DNA from: Lederbergia citrea
GTDB lineage: Bacteria > Bacillota > Bacilli > Bacillales > Bacillaceae_C
Direction of reading: 5' to 3'
DNA length: 64,000 bases
Assembly: GCF_018343525.1 (NCBI RefSeq)
Contig: NZ_JAGYPH010000001.1
Coordinates: forward strand, 997,778 to 1,061,777
The notes under the pieces are model-generated. The model had not been told where the DNA came from. It made no database searches and was given only the letters and a program-made list of their open reading frames with translations. A program made the translations under genes and the position numbers. This document shows positions 1-9,567 of the stretch, in pieces. The stretch's first letter is position 1, and every line of letters begins with the position of its first letter.

Positions 1-128
1 GCCTGCAATATCCTTCACCCAGAACAGTAATTTTTTTTTACTATTTAAGTTACAGGCGTAATTTTTTTGCGCTTTTCTTTCTATTACACATAATGAGTCT
101 AATGCGACATAAAAACTCCCATTTTCTT

Positions 129-160
129 CTTCAACTAACCTGCCCCTTTAGTTGAATAAG
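129..160 (-). repeat. Recurring element, collapsed copy (copy 1)
   Basis: Short form of the element described at 47185-47270. The left arm (TTCAACTAACC) runs directly into a single TGCCCCTTTAGTTGAATAAG block, and the central hairpin is absent. This is the product expected if the two internal direct repeats of a full copy recombined. It lies downstream of the 219-572 gene. Confidence 0.75.
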
Positions 161-218
161 GATTTTAACTATTTTATATAATCAACATCTAAGCTGATTT
201 ATCGGTATACGCAATCCA

Positions 219-572
219 TTAATTAATTTCATTTGAATACCTTACTTGTTTTGCATATTCCCCAAATACTTTCACGTTATTTACACCAGGTTCCTTGGGA
301 ATAATAATATTTACAAATATTGGGTCAGAAATAAAACTATCGCCACCTGATAATTCCGGACCACCTATACCTATCTCCCAATCTAATTCACCATTTTTCA
401 TCTTTATAAATCCGATGTTTAAATGTTCATTTTCTTTACTCTTATAAACAACCACAATATAATTACCTTTTATGTCATAGTCAATAACACTTTCATAATC
501 CCTATTTTCGCTGTTCTCAAGAATTTTCACGATTTGATCCTCCAGCAAAATTTCTCTTGAACAACCCAACAA
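219..572 (-). CDS. Small lipoprotein-like hypothetical protein with unclear start
   Basis: Function unknown. The reading frame begins just before a lipobox (LLGCS), and the frame stays open upstream to about 644, encoding a hydrophobic stretch (NIAFALILIIFLLGC) typical of a lipoprotein signal. The mature part is about 114 residues, acidic and probably anchored outside the membrane. No in-frame ATG, GTG or TTG precedes the hydrophobic stretch; only ATA/ATT codons are available after a GGGAG-like ribosome binding site. The start has therefore been damaged, or a rare start codon is used. The only canonical start (TTG at 572) would remove most of the signal peptide. A collapsed repeat lies about 60 bp downstream. 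Confidence 0.45.
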   Translation of the reverse strand: MLGCSREILLEDQIVKILENSENRDYESVIDYDIKGNYIVVVYKSKENEHLNIGFIKMKNGELDWEIGIGGPELSGGDSFISDPIFVNIIIPKEPGVNNVKVFGEYAKQVRYSNEIN

Positions 573-799
573 AAAAATTATAAGTATTAATGCAAAAGCA
601 ATATTTATTCCCTTTGTACTATTTACACTTAACCCCTCACTCCCTTATAAAAAAAACAAATATATCTCAACGTTTTACTCTCTAATTCAAATATATATTC
701 CTAAATCTTTTGTAAGGTTTTTTTATAAAAAATACCCTCCTTATTTCAGTAAATATCTTTCGTTATTTAATATTCAACAACACCCAGGTAATTCCTCTT

Positions 800-873
800 T
801 CCACTAGCCTACCGATAGCTTAATAAGAAAAAGCGTCTCCACTATTGTAGAAACGCACCCTATAGTTTCAGTA
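800..873 (-). repeat. Recurring element, full copy (copy 2)
   Basis: Left arm resembles CACTAGCCTACCGATAGC, then AATAAG. The hairpin GCGTCTCCAC / GTAGAAACGC follows, then the right arm CACCCTATAGTTTCAGTACA. The stem family is the same as in the copy at 43653. Read on the minus strand, the hairpin is followed by TTTTTC. Confidence 0.7.
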
Positions 874-915
874 CATTACTTCACAATCCATCTTCAAAAA
901 AGGAGTTATTACAAC

Positions 916-976
916 AACTCAACTAAAGATAGCCCTCGACAGTTATATAAGAAAAAGCTGTCTATAGGGAAACAGT
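916..976 (-). repeat. Recurring element, degenerate copy (copy 3)
   Basis: Degenerate version with recognisable AACTCAACTAA left arm, AATAAG-like spacer (TATATAAG) and an AGCTGTCTATA...ACAG core. It follows the stop codon of the VOC gene at 1019 by about 40 bp. Confidence 0.4.
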
Positions 977-1018
977 TTGTAACCTCTTATTTATTATCCA
1001 ATCCCCTTTAATACAGTT

Positions 1019-1375
1019 TCATTTTGTTTCTGAGATATGCCAACACACACCAGATGGATCAATTAAATGAATCTCACGTTTTCCCCAAGGATATAGTGTG
1101 GGTTCCTTTACCTTAATAGGATATTTGGCAAGAAGACTTTTTTGAATATGCGTCCACCAACCATCTAGATCTGCTACAAGCAATTCAACCATATAATTCC
1201 CCTGAAATTCTTCGTTGTGAAAGTTTTGAAGGAAAAATTCTTGCTTCGCCATTCGAAAGATACTTAATCCCTCGTCGGAATACAATTTTTCAAAACCTAG
1301 ATCTTCAAAAAAACTTTGTGCCAGGTGATAATCTTCACCTGAGGGAATAAATGGACGTAGATTTATTAATTCCAT
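1019..1375 (-). CDS. VOC-superfamily (glyoxalase/bleomycin resistance-like) protein
   Basis: A protein of about 118 residues with the vicinal oxygen chelate fold pattern. The N-terminal half resembles 'ISGxDYxLAxxFFxDLGF', and the C-terminal half carries WGKREIHLIDPSGVCWHI, the usual last beta strands with the DPxG turn. Such proteins bind metals or small toxic compounds; the substrate cannot be told from sequence. I chose the ATG at 1375 because AGAGGTG lies about 8 bases upstream; the earlier in-frame codon has no such site. It stands alone between recurring elements, as integron cassette genes do, and points the same way as all its accessory neighbours. Confidence 0.75.
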   Translation of the reverse strand: MELINLRPFIPSGEDYHLAQSFFEDLGFEKLYSDEGLSIFRMAKQEFFLQNFHNEEFQGNYMVELLVADLDGWWTHIQKSLLAKYPIKVKEPTLYPWGKREIHLIDPSGVCWHISETK

Positions 1376-1427
1376 AACTTGCACCTCTATTATGTATTTT
1401 TATATTTTAACATTGTAGTTTTAATAA

Positions 1428-1509
1428 GTTAACTTGCCCGGTAGTGGAGCAAGAAAAAGGAGCCGCAACTACGACATCTTGTTTCGCTCAAGCACCCGTT
1501 TATTCAACA
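1428..1509 (-). repeat. Recurring element, degenerate full copy (copy 4)
   Basis: Left arm AGTTAACTTGCCCGGTAG, then AAGAAAAAGGAGC. An imperfect core follows, and the right arm is GCACCCGTTTATTCAAC. It sits 23 bp after the stop of the broken VOC gene and about 50 bp before the start of the intact one. Confidence 0.6.
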
Positions 1510-1532
1510 AAATATGAATAATTTACAACCCG

Positions 1533-1822
1533 TTATTCCTCCCATAGCTCGACCAGTCGACCTTCAGGAATCTTTAATCCAAATAATGCTTAATCGTCTC
1601 GTTTATATTATGTACTTGGAAATTTAACATCACTTGTTGTTCTGTTGGAAAATAACTGTCATTCTCGGTAAAGAAAGAAAAGATAGTCTCATTTCCTAAT
1701 TGGGGTTTAATCAGTGTCCCATTCCAATTTTTCATTTCAATCTTCAACACTTCACTGTACCATTTTTTTATAACTTCAAGATTCTTAGTTCTCCAAAATA
1801 TTCCTCCGAAACCTTTTATCAT
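1533..1822 (-). pseudogene. VOC-superfamily protein with internal deletion and frameshift
   Basis: The first 82 codons (1574-1822) encode the N-terminal half of a VOC protein (IFWRTKNLEVIKKWYSEVL, then QQVMLNFQVHNINETIKHYL) and end at a stop. Immediately afterwards, in another frame, the sequence encodes KIPEGRLVELWEE, the typical last strand of the same family, ending at 1533. About 30-35 residues between the two halves are missing and the join is out of frame. The original was therefore a normal VOC protein of about 125 residues that has decayed by deletion. Confidence 0.75.
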
Positions 1823-1871
1823 CGTATCTAACTCCTGCCTGTCTTTGTTTTTTAAATTTTCGGATTAGTTC

Positions 1872-1985
1872 CTCTTCAACTAAACTGTCCGTTAGTTTAA
1901 GTTCGATTCTTCACAATCTACATAGTTATCCAAACAAAATTTGGGTAACTATATTAAGCATCGCCCCTTATAGTTTTAAAGTATT
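1872..1985 (-). repeat. Recurring element, full copy with a private hairpin (copy 5)
   Basis: Left arm CTTCAACTAAACTGTCCGTT is followed by the alternative tail TTTAAGTTCGATTCTTCACA. The hairpin is unrelated to the other copies (ATAGTTATCCAAA / TTTGGGTAACTAT, 1922-1952), and the right arm is CGCCCCTTATAGTTTTAAAG. The DHFR-like gene's stop codon is 5 bp away. Confidence 0.7.
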
Positions 1986-1990
1986 TATGT

Positions 1991-2524
1991 TCATTTTTTT
2001 ACAATGTAATGTATTTCAACAAATTGATTAAATGTTCTAGTTCCTTTTAGATATAGGTCTAGCTGATAATCGCCAACTTTAAATAAAGGAATTCCATCTC
2101 CAATAATAGATGGAGCAATTGTCAAAACCAGTTCATCCACTAACTTTTCTTTTAAAAACGTATGTAATAAGTCTCCACCACCAACTATCCAAATATTTTT
2201 TCCTTCTTCTTTTTTTAAGTTATTAGTAAAGGTAACAATGTCTTCATTTACAAATTTAACATCATTGGTATCTTCTAATTGAGATCGAGAAAATACGTAA
2301 CAATCTTTATTTTTATATGGGAATTGACCTTTTTCCTGTTTCATTATCCAATCATATGTTCTTTTGCCAATTAAGATTGTGTCAATCGTTTCAAAAAATT
2401 CCGTATATCCATTATCCCCTTCGCCCTCAATCTTAAATAACCAATCTAATGAATCTCCTTTTGTTGCAATATACCCATCCAGACTTTGAGCAATAAACAA
2501 TACAATATTCCGTTGATCCTTCAT
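1991..2524 (-). CDS. Dihydrofolate reductase-like / RibD C-terminal domain protein
   Basis: A 177-residue protein of the RibD C-terminal/DHFR fold, similar to the YyaP/YwjB type of Bacillus. It has an N-terminal strand with SLDGYIA, the TILIGKRTYDWI helix, and the nucleotide-binding segment NIWIVGGGDLLHTFL, followed by LVLTIAPSIIGDGIPLF. These motifs fit NADPH binding. Whether it reduces folate, a pyrimidine or something else is unknown. The ATG has a strong AGGAGG site 7 bases upstream. It is a single-gene unit, with element copies 5 bp beyond its stop and about 70 bp before its start. Confidence 0.8.
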   Translation of the reverse strand: MKDQRNIVLFIAQSLDGYIATKGDSLDWLFKIEGEGDNGYTEFFETIDTILIGKRTYDWIMKQEKGQFPYKNKDCYVFSRSQLEDTNDVKFVNEDIVTFTNNLKKEEGKNIWIVGGGDLLHTFLKEKLVDELVLTIAPSIIGDGIPLFKVGDYQLDLYLKGTRTFNQFVEIHYIVKK

Positions 2525-2595
2525 AACACGCCTCCTATTTACTGTACTTACAAGATATACTATTCTTTTTAATCTAACATTAAATTACACTTTTA

Positions 2596-2691
2596 TTGAA
2601 CTAAACTGCCCCTTTAGCTTAATAACTTCAACAAAAAAAGCGTTAATCCTTCTTTGATTAATGCACCCGCTTAATGAAGAAGGATTAACGC
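2596..2691 (-). repeat. Recurring element, full copy (copy 6)
   Basis: Left arm TTGAACTAAACTGCCCC, TTTAGCTTAATAA, then GCGTTAATCCTTCTT (2640-2654). The last block has a perfect 15-base inverted partner at 2677-2691, beyond the usual short partner ATTAATGC, so two alternative hairpins are possible here. Confidence 0.75.
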
Positions 2692-2823
2692 TTATTCATC
2701 AATCGTGCCGATTATGGAACAGCCTAGGTTTATGATTCCACTAAAGCTCACTTAGTTAATTTTAGTTCAAATCCACTCCTAGAAAGACTGAAAAACCGGA
2801 CATTGTACCCGTGTTCATTCGTA

Positions 2824-3600
2824 TTAATCTACCTTTAAAATAATTTTTCCGATGTTTTTGTTGTTCTCCATATGTTCATGTGCTTGTTGGATTTGATTAA
2901 AAGGAAAAACTTGATCAACAGTCGGACGAAGCTTGTTATTGTCAAAAAGATCTAGGGCTTTGGCGGAAAATTCAGTTGTCAGTGCTGCCTTGTATTCATC
3001 GCTTATTGGTGTAAGCAATGTGCCAGTCAGCTGAATACGTTTTGACATTAAATCCATTAAATTAACGTTTTCTATATTTGCTCCTCCTAAAATACCAATT
3101 AACACCCAACGTCCATCTACTTTGATGCTCGAAAGATTCTTACTCCAATAGGATGCACCAATAAAATCAAGAATCAAATCAACCGCTTGATTTTTGGTGA
3201 TATTTAATATTTTCTCATCAAAGTTCTGTTTCTTATAGTTTATACAAACATCCGCCCCTAATGACCGGCAAATATCAAGCTTCTCTTCCGATCCGGCTGT
3301 CGTTATGACATTCGCTTGACCGATTTGCTTCGCAAGTTGAATCCTGCAGTTCCGACCCCACTTCCACCAGCATGGATCAGTACGGTTTCATCTGTACGTA
3401 ATTGCCCTATCCAAAATAATGTTTGATAGGCGGTTAAAAACACTTCAGGTATAGCAGCAGCTTCCTCAAATGAGAGCTGTTCGGGAATCACCATCGCTCT
3501 GTCAGCCGGCATTACAACGTATTCGGCATAACCGCCACCATTCACAAGCCCCATAACGCGCGTACCAACCTCGCTTTCTGAACCTGTGCCTACTTTTTTT
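2824..3600 (-). pseudogene. Zinc-type alcohol dehydrogenase/quinone oxidoreductase, truncated and frameshifted
   Basis: Two fragments of one medium-chain dehydrogenase/reductase. The upstream one (3303-3554) encodes RVMGLVNGGGYAEYVVMPAD and VLIHAGGSGVGTA, the glycine-rich nucleotide-binding motif. The downstream frame continues with TTAGSEEKLDICRSLGADV, then VDLILDFIGASYW and the C-terminal IGKIILKVD. A frameshift near 3345 separates them. The first 60-70 residues (catalytic domain start) are missing; homology fades above about 3600. The family reduces quinones or acts on alcohols with NADPH. This copy cannot make a full protein. Confidence 0.8.
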
Positions 3601-3745
3601 CCTAACCTTACCTTATTACGGGTGGTGACAGCTTCACGTATACCAGGACCAATTTCGTGCGAGGATAAATCAGATAGTAATGTGTATTTAGTACATAGTG
3701 TTGTTTGTTATGAGATCATTGGTGATATTTCAATAAACTCTCACC

Positions 3746-3788
3746 AAAAAAAGCTCGCAAACCTTTTCGTACCAAGGTTTGCGAGCTT
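3746..3788 (-). terminator. Rho-independent terminator
   Basis: A 15-bp perfect stem (AAGCTCGCAAACCTT, 3751-3765 and 3774-3788) followed on the minus strand by seven Ts. It terminates transcription coming from the staygreen-like gene and possibly the arg operon. Confidence 0.9.
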
Positions 3789-3882
3789 AACTATTCTTTC
3801 TAACTTCTAAATTTATTTTAAAGATACCGGTGGTCGGGGTCGAACACATCCTTCTCAACGGTACACTATCATGAAATGATCA

Positions 3883-4335
3883 TTAATAACCATTCAAGTA
3901 TTTGCGTGGTGTTCCCAGTTTTTCCAGTGTACATAAACGAGGATAACATGAATCATTTTGAACATAAATAGATGCATCAAGAAGCCACGGAACATGTTTA
4001 AAAAGTGCATAATCACTTTTTATAATGAGAGAAAGCATTTCTGGAAGCATGGAATGAATCGTCTGAAAGCGCTGTTCAGCAATATCCTCGGTTATTTCTT
4101 CTCCGCCTACATTAATTTTTACGGAAAGCACATATTCACCAAGCTTTGGCATCCATTCAGCCGTAAGCATATCTTCATTATTGGCTACTTTATGATCAGC
4201 GGTACTAATGGTTAAAACTGGTGTTGAATGTGAGTTCGAATTTGATAATGTATATTTTCGACTATCGACAGGTCCATAGGAGGTTGCAGGCGGAATGACC
4301 ATTACAGTAAAGTGATTGGATTGCAGCTTTATCAT
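3883..4335 (-). CDS. Staygreen-family protein
   Basis: A 150-residue protein resembling the bacterial Staygreen (SGR-like) family. RKYTLSNS lies near the start, then AEWMPKLGEYVLSVKINVGG in the middle and LEKLGTPRKYL at the end, all positions conserved in the family. Plant members remove magnesium from chlorophyll; the role in non-photosynthetic bacilli is not established. The ATG at 4335 is preceded by GGGGAG at 7 bases, whereas the longer in-frame start at 4377 has no site. It follows argF by about 60 bp in the same direction and precedes a strong terminator, so it may be read through from the arg operon. Confidence 0.65.
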   Translation of the reverse strand: MIKLQSNHFTVMVIPPATSYGPVDSRKYTLSNSNSHSTPVLTISTADHKVANNEDMLTAEWMPKLGEYVLSVKINVGGEEITEDIAEQRFQTIHSMLPEMLSLIIKSDYALFKHVPWLLDASIYVQNDSCYPRLCTLEKLGTPRKYLNGY

Positions 4336-4398
4336 CAAGCAGCTCCCCTTTTTATTGTTTACTTTATAGTATGACACATGCCTAGTAGTGGTGAAAGA

Positions 4399-5343
4399 TT
4401 ATGCCATCAATGCAACCAATAAAGCTTTTTGCACATGCAAGCGGTTTTCAGCTTCTTCAAATACAAGGGACCGTGGTCCATCAATGACCTCAGCCGTTAC
4501 CTCTTCACCGCGTTTTGCCGGGAGACAATGAAGGAATATAGCGTCTTTGTCAGCATAAGCCATGAGCTCGGCATTCACTTGATATGGTGCAAAAGCTTTT
4601 AGTCTAACTTCCGTTTCGTCTTCCCAGCCCATACTTGTCCAAACATCTGTATAAACCGCATCAGCTTCTGCTACTGCCGCTTGTGGGTCATGTGTTACTT
4701 CAATTGTTGCACCAGTCATCTTAGCAAACTCCTTCGCCTGATCAAATATCTCCTGTTTAGGTTCATAGCCTATTGGAACGGCAACGGTACAATCCACGCC
4801 TGTTTTAGCACAACCAATCATTAATGAATGAGCTACATTATTGCCATCCCCTACATAGGCTAACTTTTTGCCTTTAAGGCTTCCCTTCACTTCATATAAG
4901 GTTAGTAAATCTGCCAGTGCTTGACATGGATGATAATCATCTGTTAGAGCATTAATAACCGGTACATCAGAATTATTTGCTAACTCTTTAACCGATTCAT
5001 GCTCGTGTGCACGAATCATAATTCCATCTACATAACGTGACAATACTTTGGCCGTATCTGGGACAGTTTCTCCTCTGCCAAGTTGAATATCCGCTCTACT
5101 TAGAAATAAAGCATGACCACCAAGTTGCTGCATGCCTACCTCAAAGGAAACGCGTGTTCTTGTAGAAGATTTCTCAAAAATCATCGCCAACGTTTTCCCT
5201 TGTAAATAATGATGGACCGTTCCTTCTTTTTGCATTTTTTTTAACTCAATCGCTTTATCAAGAAGGTACATGATTTCGTCAGTAGTATACTCTGATAAAG
5301 TTAGCAAATTTCTTCCCTTAAGATTGTTCATGACTGTATTCAT
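4399..5343 (-). CDS. argF: Ornithine carbamoyltransferase
   Basis: Transfers the carbamoyl group from carbamoyl phosphate to ornithine to give citrulline, a step of arginine synthesis in the cytoplasm. The 314-residue protein has the carbamoyl-phosphate motif STRTR, the [11 protein letters not shown] motif, DVWTSMGWE in the mobile SMG loop, and the [11 protein letters not shown] motif carrying the catalytic cysteine. I chose the ATG at 5343 because it overlaps the carB stop in TGATG and has AAAGGTGA upstream; a longer start would run into carB. It is the last biosynthetic gene of the argCJBD-carAB-argF operon. All expected catalytic residues are present. Confidence 0.97.
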   Translation of the reverse strand: MNTVMNNLKGRNLLTLSEYTTDEIMYLLDKAIELKKMQKEGTVHHYLQGKTLAMIFEKSSTRTRVSFEVGMQQLGGHALFLSRADIQLGRGETVPDTAKVLSRYVDGIMIRAHEHESVKELANNSDVPVINALTDDYHPCQALADLLTLYEVKGSLKGKKLAYVGDGNNVAHSLMIGCAKTGVDCTVAVPIGYEPKQEIFDQAKEFAKMTGATIEVTHDPQAAVAEADAVYTDVWTSMGWEDETEVRLKAFAPYQVNAELMAYADKDAIFLHCLPAKRGEEVTAEVIDGPRSLVFEEAENRLHVQKALLVALMA

Positions 5344-8300
5344 CAAATCACCTTTTCCTTTCCCGTCGAACCTTTTAGCCACTCCTGCATCGATAACGGT
5401 TTAACAACTTCATGTTTGTGGGCAGCTATATATGTTTCAAGTGTTTCCATTTCTGTAATAACTATAAATTGTGCTGCTGATGCAGCCATTCTTTTTTGCT
5501 TTGATTCTTCGGTATCACCATTACTAAACAGGATGGAACTACTTCCATTCTTTAGCCATTCCGCAAATGTCCATTGATCGTTTGCAATTGAAATTCCTTT
5601 ACTCACAAAAATACTCTTTAAAGCTGGAAGATCTTTTTCAGACACGTCAACATATATTTCCAAATCTTGTTTGAAGTTAATTCTGTCATTCCATTTCACC
5701 GCTTTAGCTAATGCTTCATCAAAGTTGCTGCCAAACGCGATGAGTTCCCCAGTTGATTTCATATCAGGTGTTAAGAGAGGATCTATCCCTTCTAATTTCC
5801 CGGTTGAAAAGATTGGATTCTTAATCGCGTAATACGATTGTTTTGTGTTCGGCTTCAGGTCAACATAAACTCCTGTTAAGATGTTTACGCACATTTCAAT
5901 TAAATTGTTTCCAGTAATTTTACTAATAATTGGAACAGTTCTTGATGCACGTGGATTTACTTCCAATACATAAACAATATCGTTATAAATCACAAATTGG
6001 ACATTAAATATACCTTTAAAACCAAGGTTTTGAGTTATTTTTTCCGAGTAATTAAAGGCAGTTTTTTGATGGTGCAGGGAAACTGTTACCGGCGGGGTAA
6101 CCGCCATGCTATCTCCTGAATGTACACCCGCTTTCTCAATATGCTCAAAAAACCCGGGTACGAAAATATTCTTTCCATCTGAAAGAACATCTATTTCCAT
6201 CTCAGTTCCTTTAAAATAGGCGTCAATTAGAACTGGATAAGTAATTTTATCCAAACTTTTATCTAAAGCCTTTATATCTTCGATAATGAGCATTCCTTGA
6301 CCGCCAATTACATATGAGGGTCTTAATAAGAGTGGAAAACCGATTTCTGCGATTTTTTCTTTCAACTCCGATTCACAGGAAGCTGTTATACCAGGAATAT
6401 GCGGGATATTTAACTCTTTTAATAGCGAGTAAAAACGGTCCCGATCTTCAAACACATCGATATGATCTTGACTAATTGAGAGTAAAGGAATCCCATTTTC
6501 CTCTAACTCTTTTGCTAAGTTAATGGCTGTCTGTCCGCCAAATTGAACGATGACACCCTCTGGTTTTTCATATTCCAATACATTTAATACATCTTCTGCT
6601 CGAAGTGGTTCAAAATACAAGCGGTCTGCAACTTGAAAATCAGTGCTGACTGTCCCGGGGTTATTGTTAATTAAAATCGTTTCATACCCCGCTTTTTTTA
6701 AAGCAAGAACACTATGAACTGTACAATAATCAAACTCAATTCCCTGACCAATTCTTACTGGACCAGAACCGATAATCGCCATTTTTTTCTTCTTACTTTT
6801 AGGGAAAAAGTCTCCTTGCCCTTTCCATGTCGAGTAAAAATACGGAGCCGTTGCCGGAAATTCTCCTGCACATGAATCAACCATATTATAAACAGGACTA
6901 ATTTGTTCTTCCTTTAATATTTCTCTTATTTTCTTCAAATCTGTTTTCCATATTTTCGCTAACCATTGATCAGAAAAACCATTTGTTTTAAGCTTTAGTA
7001 AAAAATCTCGGCTAACATTATCGATTTTTTCTTTCCTTGCTTGTTCTTCTAAATCAATGAGTAAAACAAGAGTTTCGAGGAAAAACAATTGGATTTTTGT
7101 AGCTTCATGAATGTCTTGAATAGATATTCCTCTTCTAATCAACTCAAGGATAGCAAAGAAACGCAAATCATCAGGTAATGTAACAGACTGCCATAGTTGC
7201 TCGTCACTGTATGAGGCTATTTGCGGTAACTCTAGGCCGCATGTATTAATCTCTAGTGATCTAATAGCTTTTTGAAGAGCTGCAGGCAAATGGCGTTCAA
7301 TGGCCATTATTTCGCCCGTTGCCTTCATTTGTGTGCCAAGTTTACGATCTGCATCTGGAAATTTATCAAATGGCCAACGGGGCATCTTGACTACTGTATA
7401 ATCAACAACTGGTTCTATACTTGCAACAGTTATTCCAGTTACTGGATTGATTAATTCATGCAACTGATAGCCAAGGCTTAATTTTGCGGCCATTCTCGCA
7501 ATCGGGTAGCCTGTTGCTTTAGAGGCAAGTGCAGAAGAACGGCTTAATCTTGGATTTACCTCAATTAAATAATATTGATTACTATCCGGGTCTTGAGCAT
7601 ATTGGATGTTACATCCGCCAACAATTTTTAATGAGCGAATAATTTTAACAGCAGATGTATAAAGAGTTTCATATTCTTTGTCCGTTAACGTTTGTTGGGG
7701 TGCAACAACGATTGAATCGCCAGTATGGACGCCGACGGGATCAAAGTTCTCCATACTGCAAATGGCGATACAAGTATCGTTATCATCGCGGATCATTTCA
7801 AATTCTAATTCTTTAAAGCCCGCTATACTCTTTTCTATCAAGCACTGGGTGATCGGACTTGCCTCCAACCCTTTCTTTACAACAGATACGAGCGCTTCTT
7901 CTGTTGATACGATTCCTCCACCTCCACCACCGAGTGTGTAGGCAGGTCTGATAATAACCGGGTATCCTGTTTTATTAGCAAATTCTACAGCTTCACCGAC
8001 TGAATGAATAATCTCGCTATCAGGCACAGGCTCATTGATTTCATGCATTAAAGCCCTAAATGCTTCACGATCTTCACCTTGGATAATCGAGTTAACAGTT
8101 GTTCCAAGCACTTGTACGCCATACTGGTCAAGTACACCTAACTCATACAATTGCACAGTTAAATTGAGGCCAGTTTGACCGCCTAGCGTCCCCAATATTC
8201 CATCTGGTCGCTCTTTCTTGATAATTTCTGTAAGACTATCCGTTGTCAAAGGCTCAAAATAAACAATATCGGCAAATTGTTCATCTGTCATAATCGTTGC

Positions 8301-8453
8301 AGGATTATTGTTAACAAGGACAACTTCAATGCCTTCTTCTTTCAAAGCTAAGCAACCTTGAGTGCCCGCATAATCGAATTCCGCCGCCTGGCCGATAATA
8401 ATCGGCCCCGATCCAATAACCAAGACTTTCTTTATGTCATTTCTCTTAGGCAT
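5343..8453 (-). CDS. carB: Carbamoyl-phosphate synthase large subunit (arginine-specific)
   Basis: Makes carbamoyl phosphate from bicarbonate, ammonia and two ATP. At 1036 residues it is the length of the arginine-type CarB of Bacillus and a little shorter than PyrAB. Two homologous halves are visible: each starts with a GSGP(I/V) loop ([20 protein letters not shown] and [20 protein letters not shown]) and each has an ATP-grasp core ending in EVNPR(L/A)SRS/T. The C-terminal part is the short regulatory domain. The ATG at 8453 follows AAGGAG and overlaps the carA end by 8 bases, so translation is probably coupled. The large subunit looks fully functional, in contrast to its glutaminase partner CarA. 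Confidence 0.97.
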   Translation of the reverse strand: MPKRNDIKKVLVIGSGPIIIGQAAEFDYAGTQGCLALKEEGIEVVLVNNNPATIMTDEQFADIVYFEPLTTDSLTEIIKKERPDGILGTLGGQTGLNLTVQLYELGVLDQYGVQVLGTTVNSIIQGEDREAFRALMHEINEPVPDSEIIHSVGEAVEFANKTGYPVIIRPAYTLGGGGGGIVSTEEALVSVVKKGLEASPITQCLIEKSIAGFKELEFEMIRDDNDTCIAICSMENFDPVGVHTGDSIVVAPQQTLTDKEYETLYTSAVKIIRSLKIVGGCNIQYAQDPDSNQYYLIEVNPRLSRSSALASKATGYPIARMAAKLSLGYQLHELINPVTGITVASIEPVVDYTVVKMPRWPFDKFPDADRKLGTQMKATGEIMAIERHLPAALQKAIRSLEINTCGLELPQIASYSDEQLWQSVTLPDDLRFFAILELIRRGISIQDIHEATKIQLFFLETLVLLIDLEEQARKEKIDNVSRDFLLKLKTNGFSDQWLAKIWKTDLKKIREILKEEQISPVYNMVDSCAGEFPATAPYFYSTWKGQGDFFPKSKKKKMAIIGSGPVRIGQGIEFDYCTVHSVLALKKAGYETILINNNPGTVSTDFQVADRLYFEPLRAEDVLNVLEYEKPEGVIVQFGGQTAINLAKELEENGIPLLSISQDHIDVFEDRDRFYSLLKELNIPHIPGITASCESELKEKIAEIGFPLLLRPSYVIGGQGMLIIEDIKALDKSLDKITYPVLIDAYFKGTEMEIDVLSDGKNIFVPGFFEHIEKAGVHSGDSMAVTPPVTVSLHHQKTAFNYSEKITQNLGFKGIFNVQFVIYNDIVYVLEVNPRASRTVPIISKITGNNLIEMCVNILTGVYVDLKPNTKQSYYAIKNPIFSTGKLEGIDPLLTPDMKSTGELIAFGSNFDEALAKAVKWNDRINFKQDLEIYVDVSEKDLPALKSIFVSKGISIANDQWTFAEWLKNGSSSILFSNGDTEESKQKRMAASAAQFIVITEMETLETYIAAHKHEVVKPLSMQEWLKGSTGKEKVI

Positions 8454-9498
8454 AAATATTTTCTCCTTTGTATTGCTGCAACTGATGTGAAAAAGAGTCA
8501 TTAATTAAAAGTTCAAGTTTGGTATTCTTTCCATCAGGATGAAACTGGTACGTAGTAATCGGATAGTTTTCATGAATTAGCCCTTCAATAGACCCATCCT
8601 GTACAGCCGTAAATGATGGTTTAAACCCACTATCTTTAAGGCCATATTTGGCAATGGCATATCCATGATTTTGATTAGTCATATATACTAACTTCGTTGC
8701 ATGATGAATGACCGGATGTTTAAAACATCTATGTCCCCATTTCATCTTCGCTATGTTAGCCCCAAAAGCCGATGCAAGAATTTGATGACCTAATCCAAAT
8801 CCCAATGTCGGATATGCTTTTGCTACTTCGCTATACTCGTTGAAATAGCTTTTCCAGTGCAAAGGATTACCTGATCCACCAGAAAACACAAGACCATCAG
8901 GGTTGATTTTTCTAATAGTAGCGGCAGTAGTTTCTCCGGGAACAATTGTAAGTTTGTAATTAAATTGCACAAGCCAGCGTATTAATGAATTTTTTACTCC
9001 AAAATCAATGACAACTAGATGCTTTTTTCCGGTTGGATTAATGATTTGTTTTTGTAAATGTTCGCTCTTATTTTTTTTATCTGAAATATTTACATAGTTT
9101 AATTGATTTGTAGACATACATGCTGGCATTTCGCCTGTTTTTAACAGCTGCTTAATGATCGTTCTCGTATCCATTCCTGTCAAAACTGGAATATTATTTT
9201 TTTGGAAAGTAGTCATTAGTTTTGATTCGGCATTTGCTGGATTAATCCATTCTTGTTGTGTTATAAGCCCGGCCAGTTGAAAATCCTTACTTTCAAATTT
9301 ATTCTCATCAATCTGACAGTTTAAAACTCCAGGGTATGTCGCTAAAATGATTTTGTCTTTAACGACTGGGTCCGTCAGAAATTCTAAGAAATTACTCATT
9401 CCTGTATAAAATATTAATTCACCTGAACATTCATTTATATGACCGTGCCAATGGCCGGTATATACTGAGCCATTAGCAAGTTTTAAGGTACCTTCCAT
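8446..9498 (-). CDS. carA: Carbamoyl-phosphate synthase small subunit with missing catalytic cysteine
   Basis: By position and overall homology this 350-residue protein is the glutamine amidotransferase subunit CarA, which normally releases ammonia from glutamine for CarB. The class I GATase nucleophile motif, normally GICLGHQ, reads GFGLGHQ: the Cys codon is GGA (8794-8796, residue 235). The oxyanion loop usually written GPGDP is GSGNP, and the His-Glu pair HPE is HPD (H320, D322). In the N-terminal domain the usual MTGYQE is MSNFLE and NYG is NCQ. The frame is nevertheless intact and starts at an ATG with GGAGAGG upstream. It may be a structural subunit that passes free ammonia, as with the Cys-to-Ser CPS1 of vertebrates, or a decaying gene. 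Confidence 0.9.
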   Translation of the reverse strand: MEGTLKLANGSVYTGHWHGHINECSGELIFYTGMSNFLEFLTDPVVKDKIILATYPGVLNCQIDENKFESKDFQLAGLITQQEWINPANAESKLMTTFQKNNIPVLTGMDTRTIIKQLLKTGEMPACMSTNQLNYVNISDKKNKSEHLQKQIINPTGKKHLVVIDFGVKNSLIRWLVQFNYKLTIVPGETTAATIRKINPDGLVFSGGSGNPLHWKSYFNEYSEVAKAYPTLGFGLGHQILASAFGANIAKMKWGHRCFKHPVIHHATKLVYMTNQNHGYAIAKYGLKDSGFKPSFTAVQDGSIEGLIHENYPITTYQFHPDGKNTKLELLINDSFSHQLQQYKGENIYA

Positions 9499-9567
9499 TA
9501 TGCACCTCTCCAATTCCGCATTTTTATTTTTATTTATGAATTTTTATACATTGAAGTTAAAAAAATA

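Larger units (their letters stand above)
573..1018. other. Intergenic stretch with two repeat copies
   Basis: About 445 bp without a convincing gene. The first 75 bp encode the in-frame hydrophobic extension of the 219-572 gene. The rest is AT-rich and holds one clear and one degenerate copy of the recurring element (800-873 and 916-976). Confidence 0.6.

Noticed and set aside
3586..3810. Plus-strand open frame over the terminator region
   Set aside because: It runs through the terminator hairpin and overlaps the pseudogene antisense. No RBS.
3817..3850. Possible tRNA 3' fragment (GTTCGACCCCGACCACC on the minus strand)
   Set aside because: Only a T-loop-like GTTCGAC is visible. No acceptor, D or anticodon arms can be folded around it.
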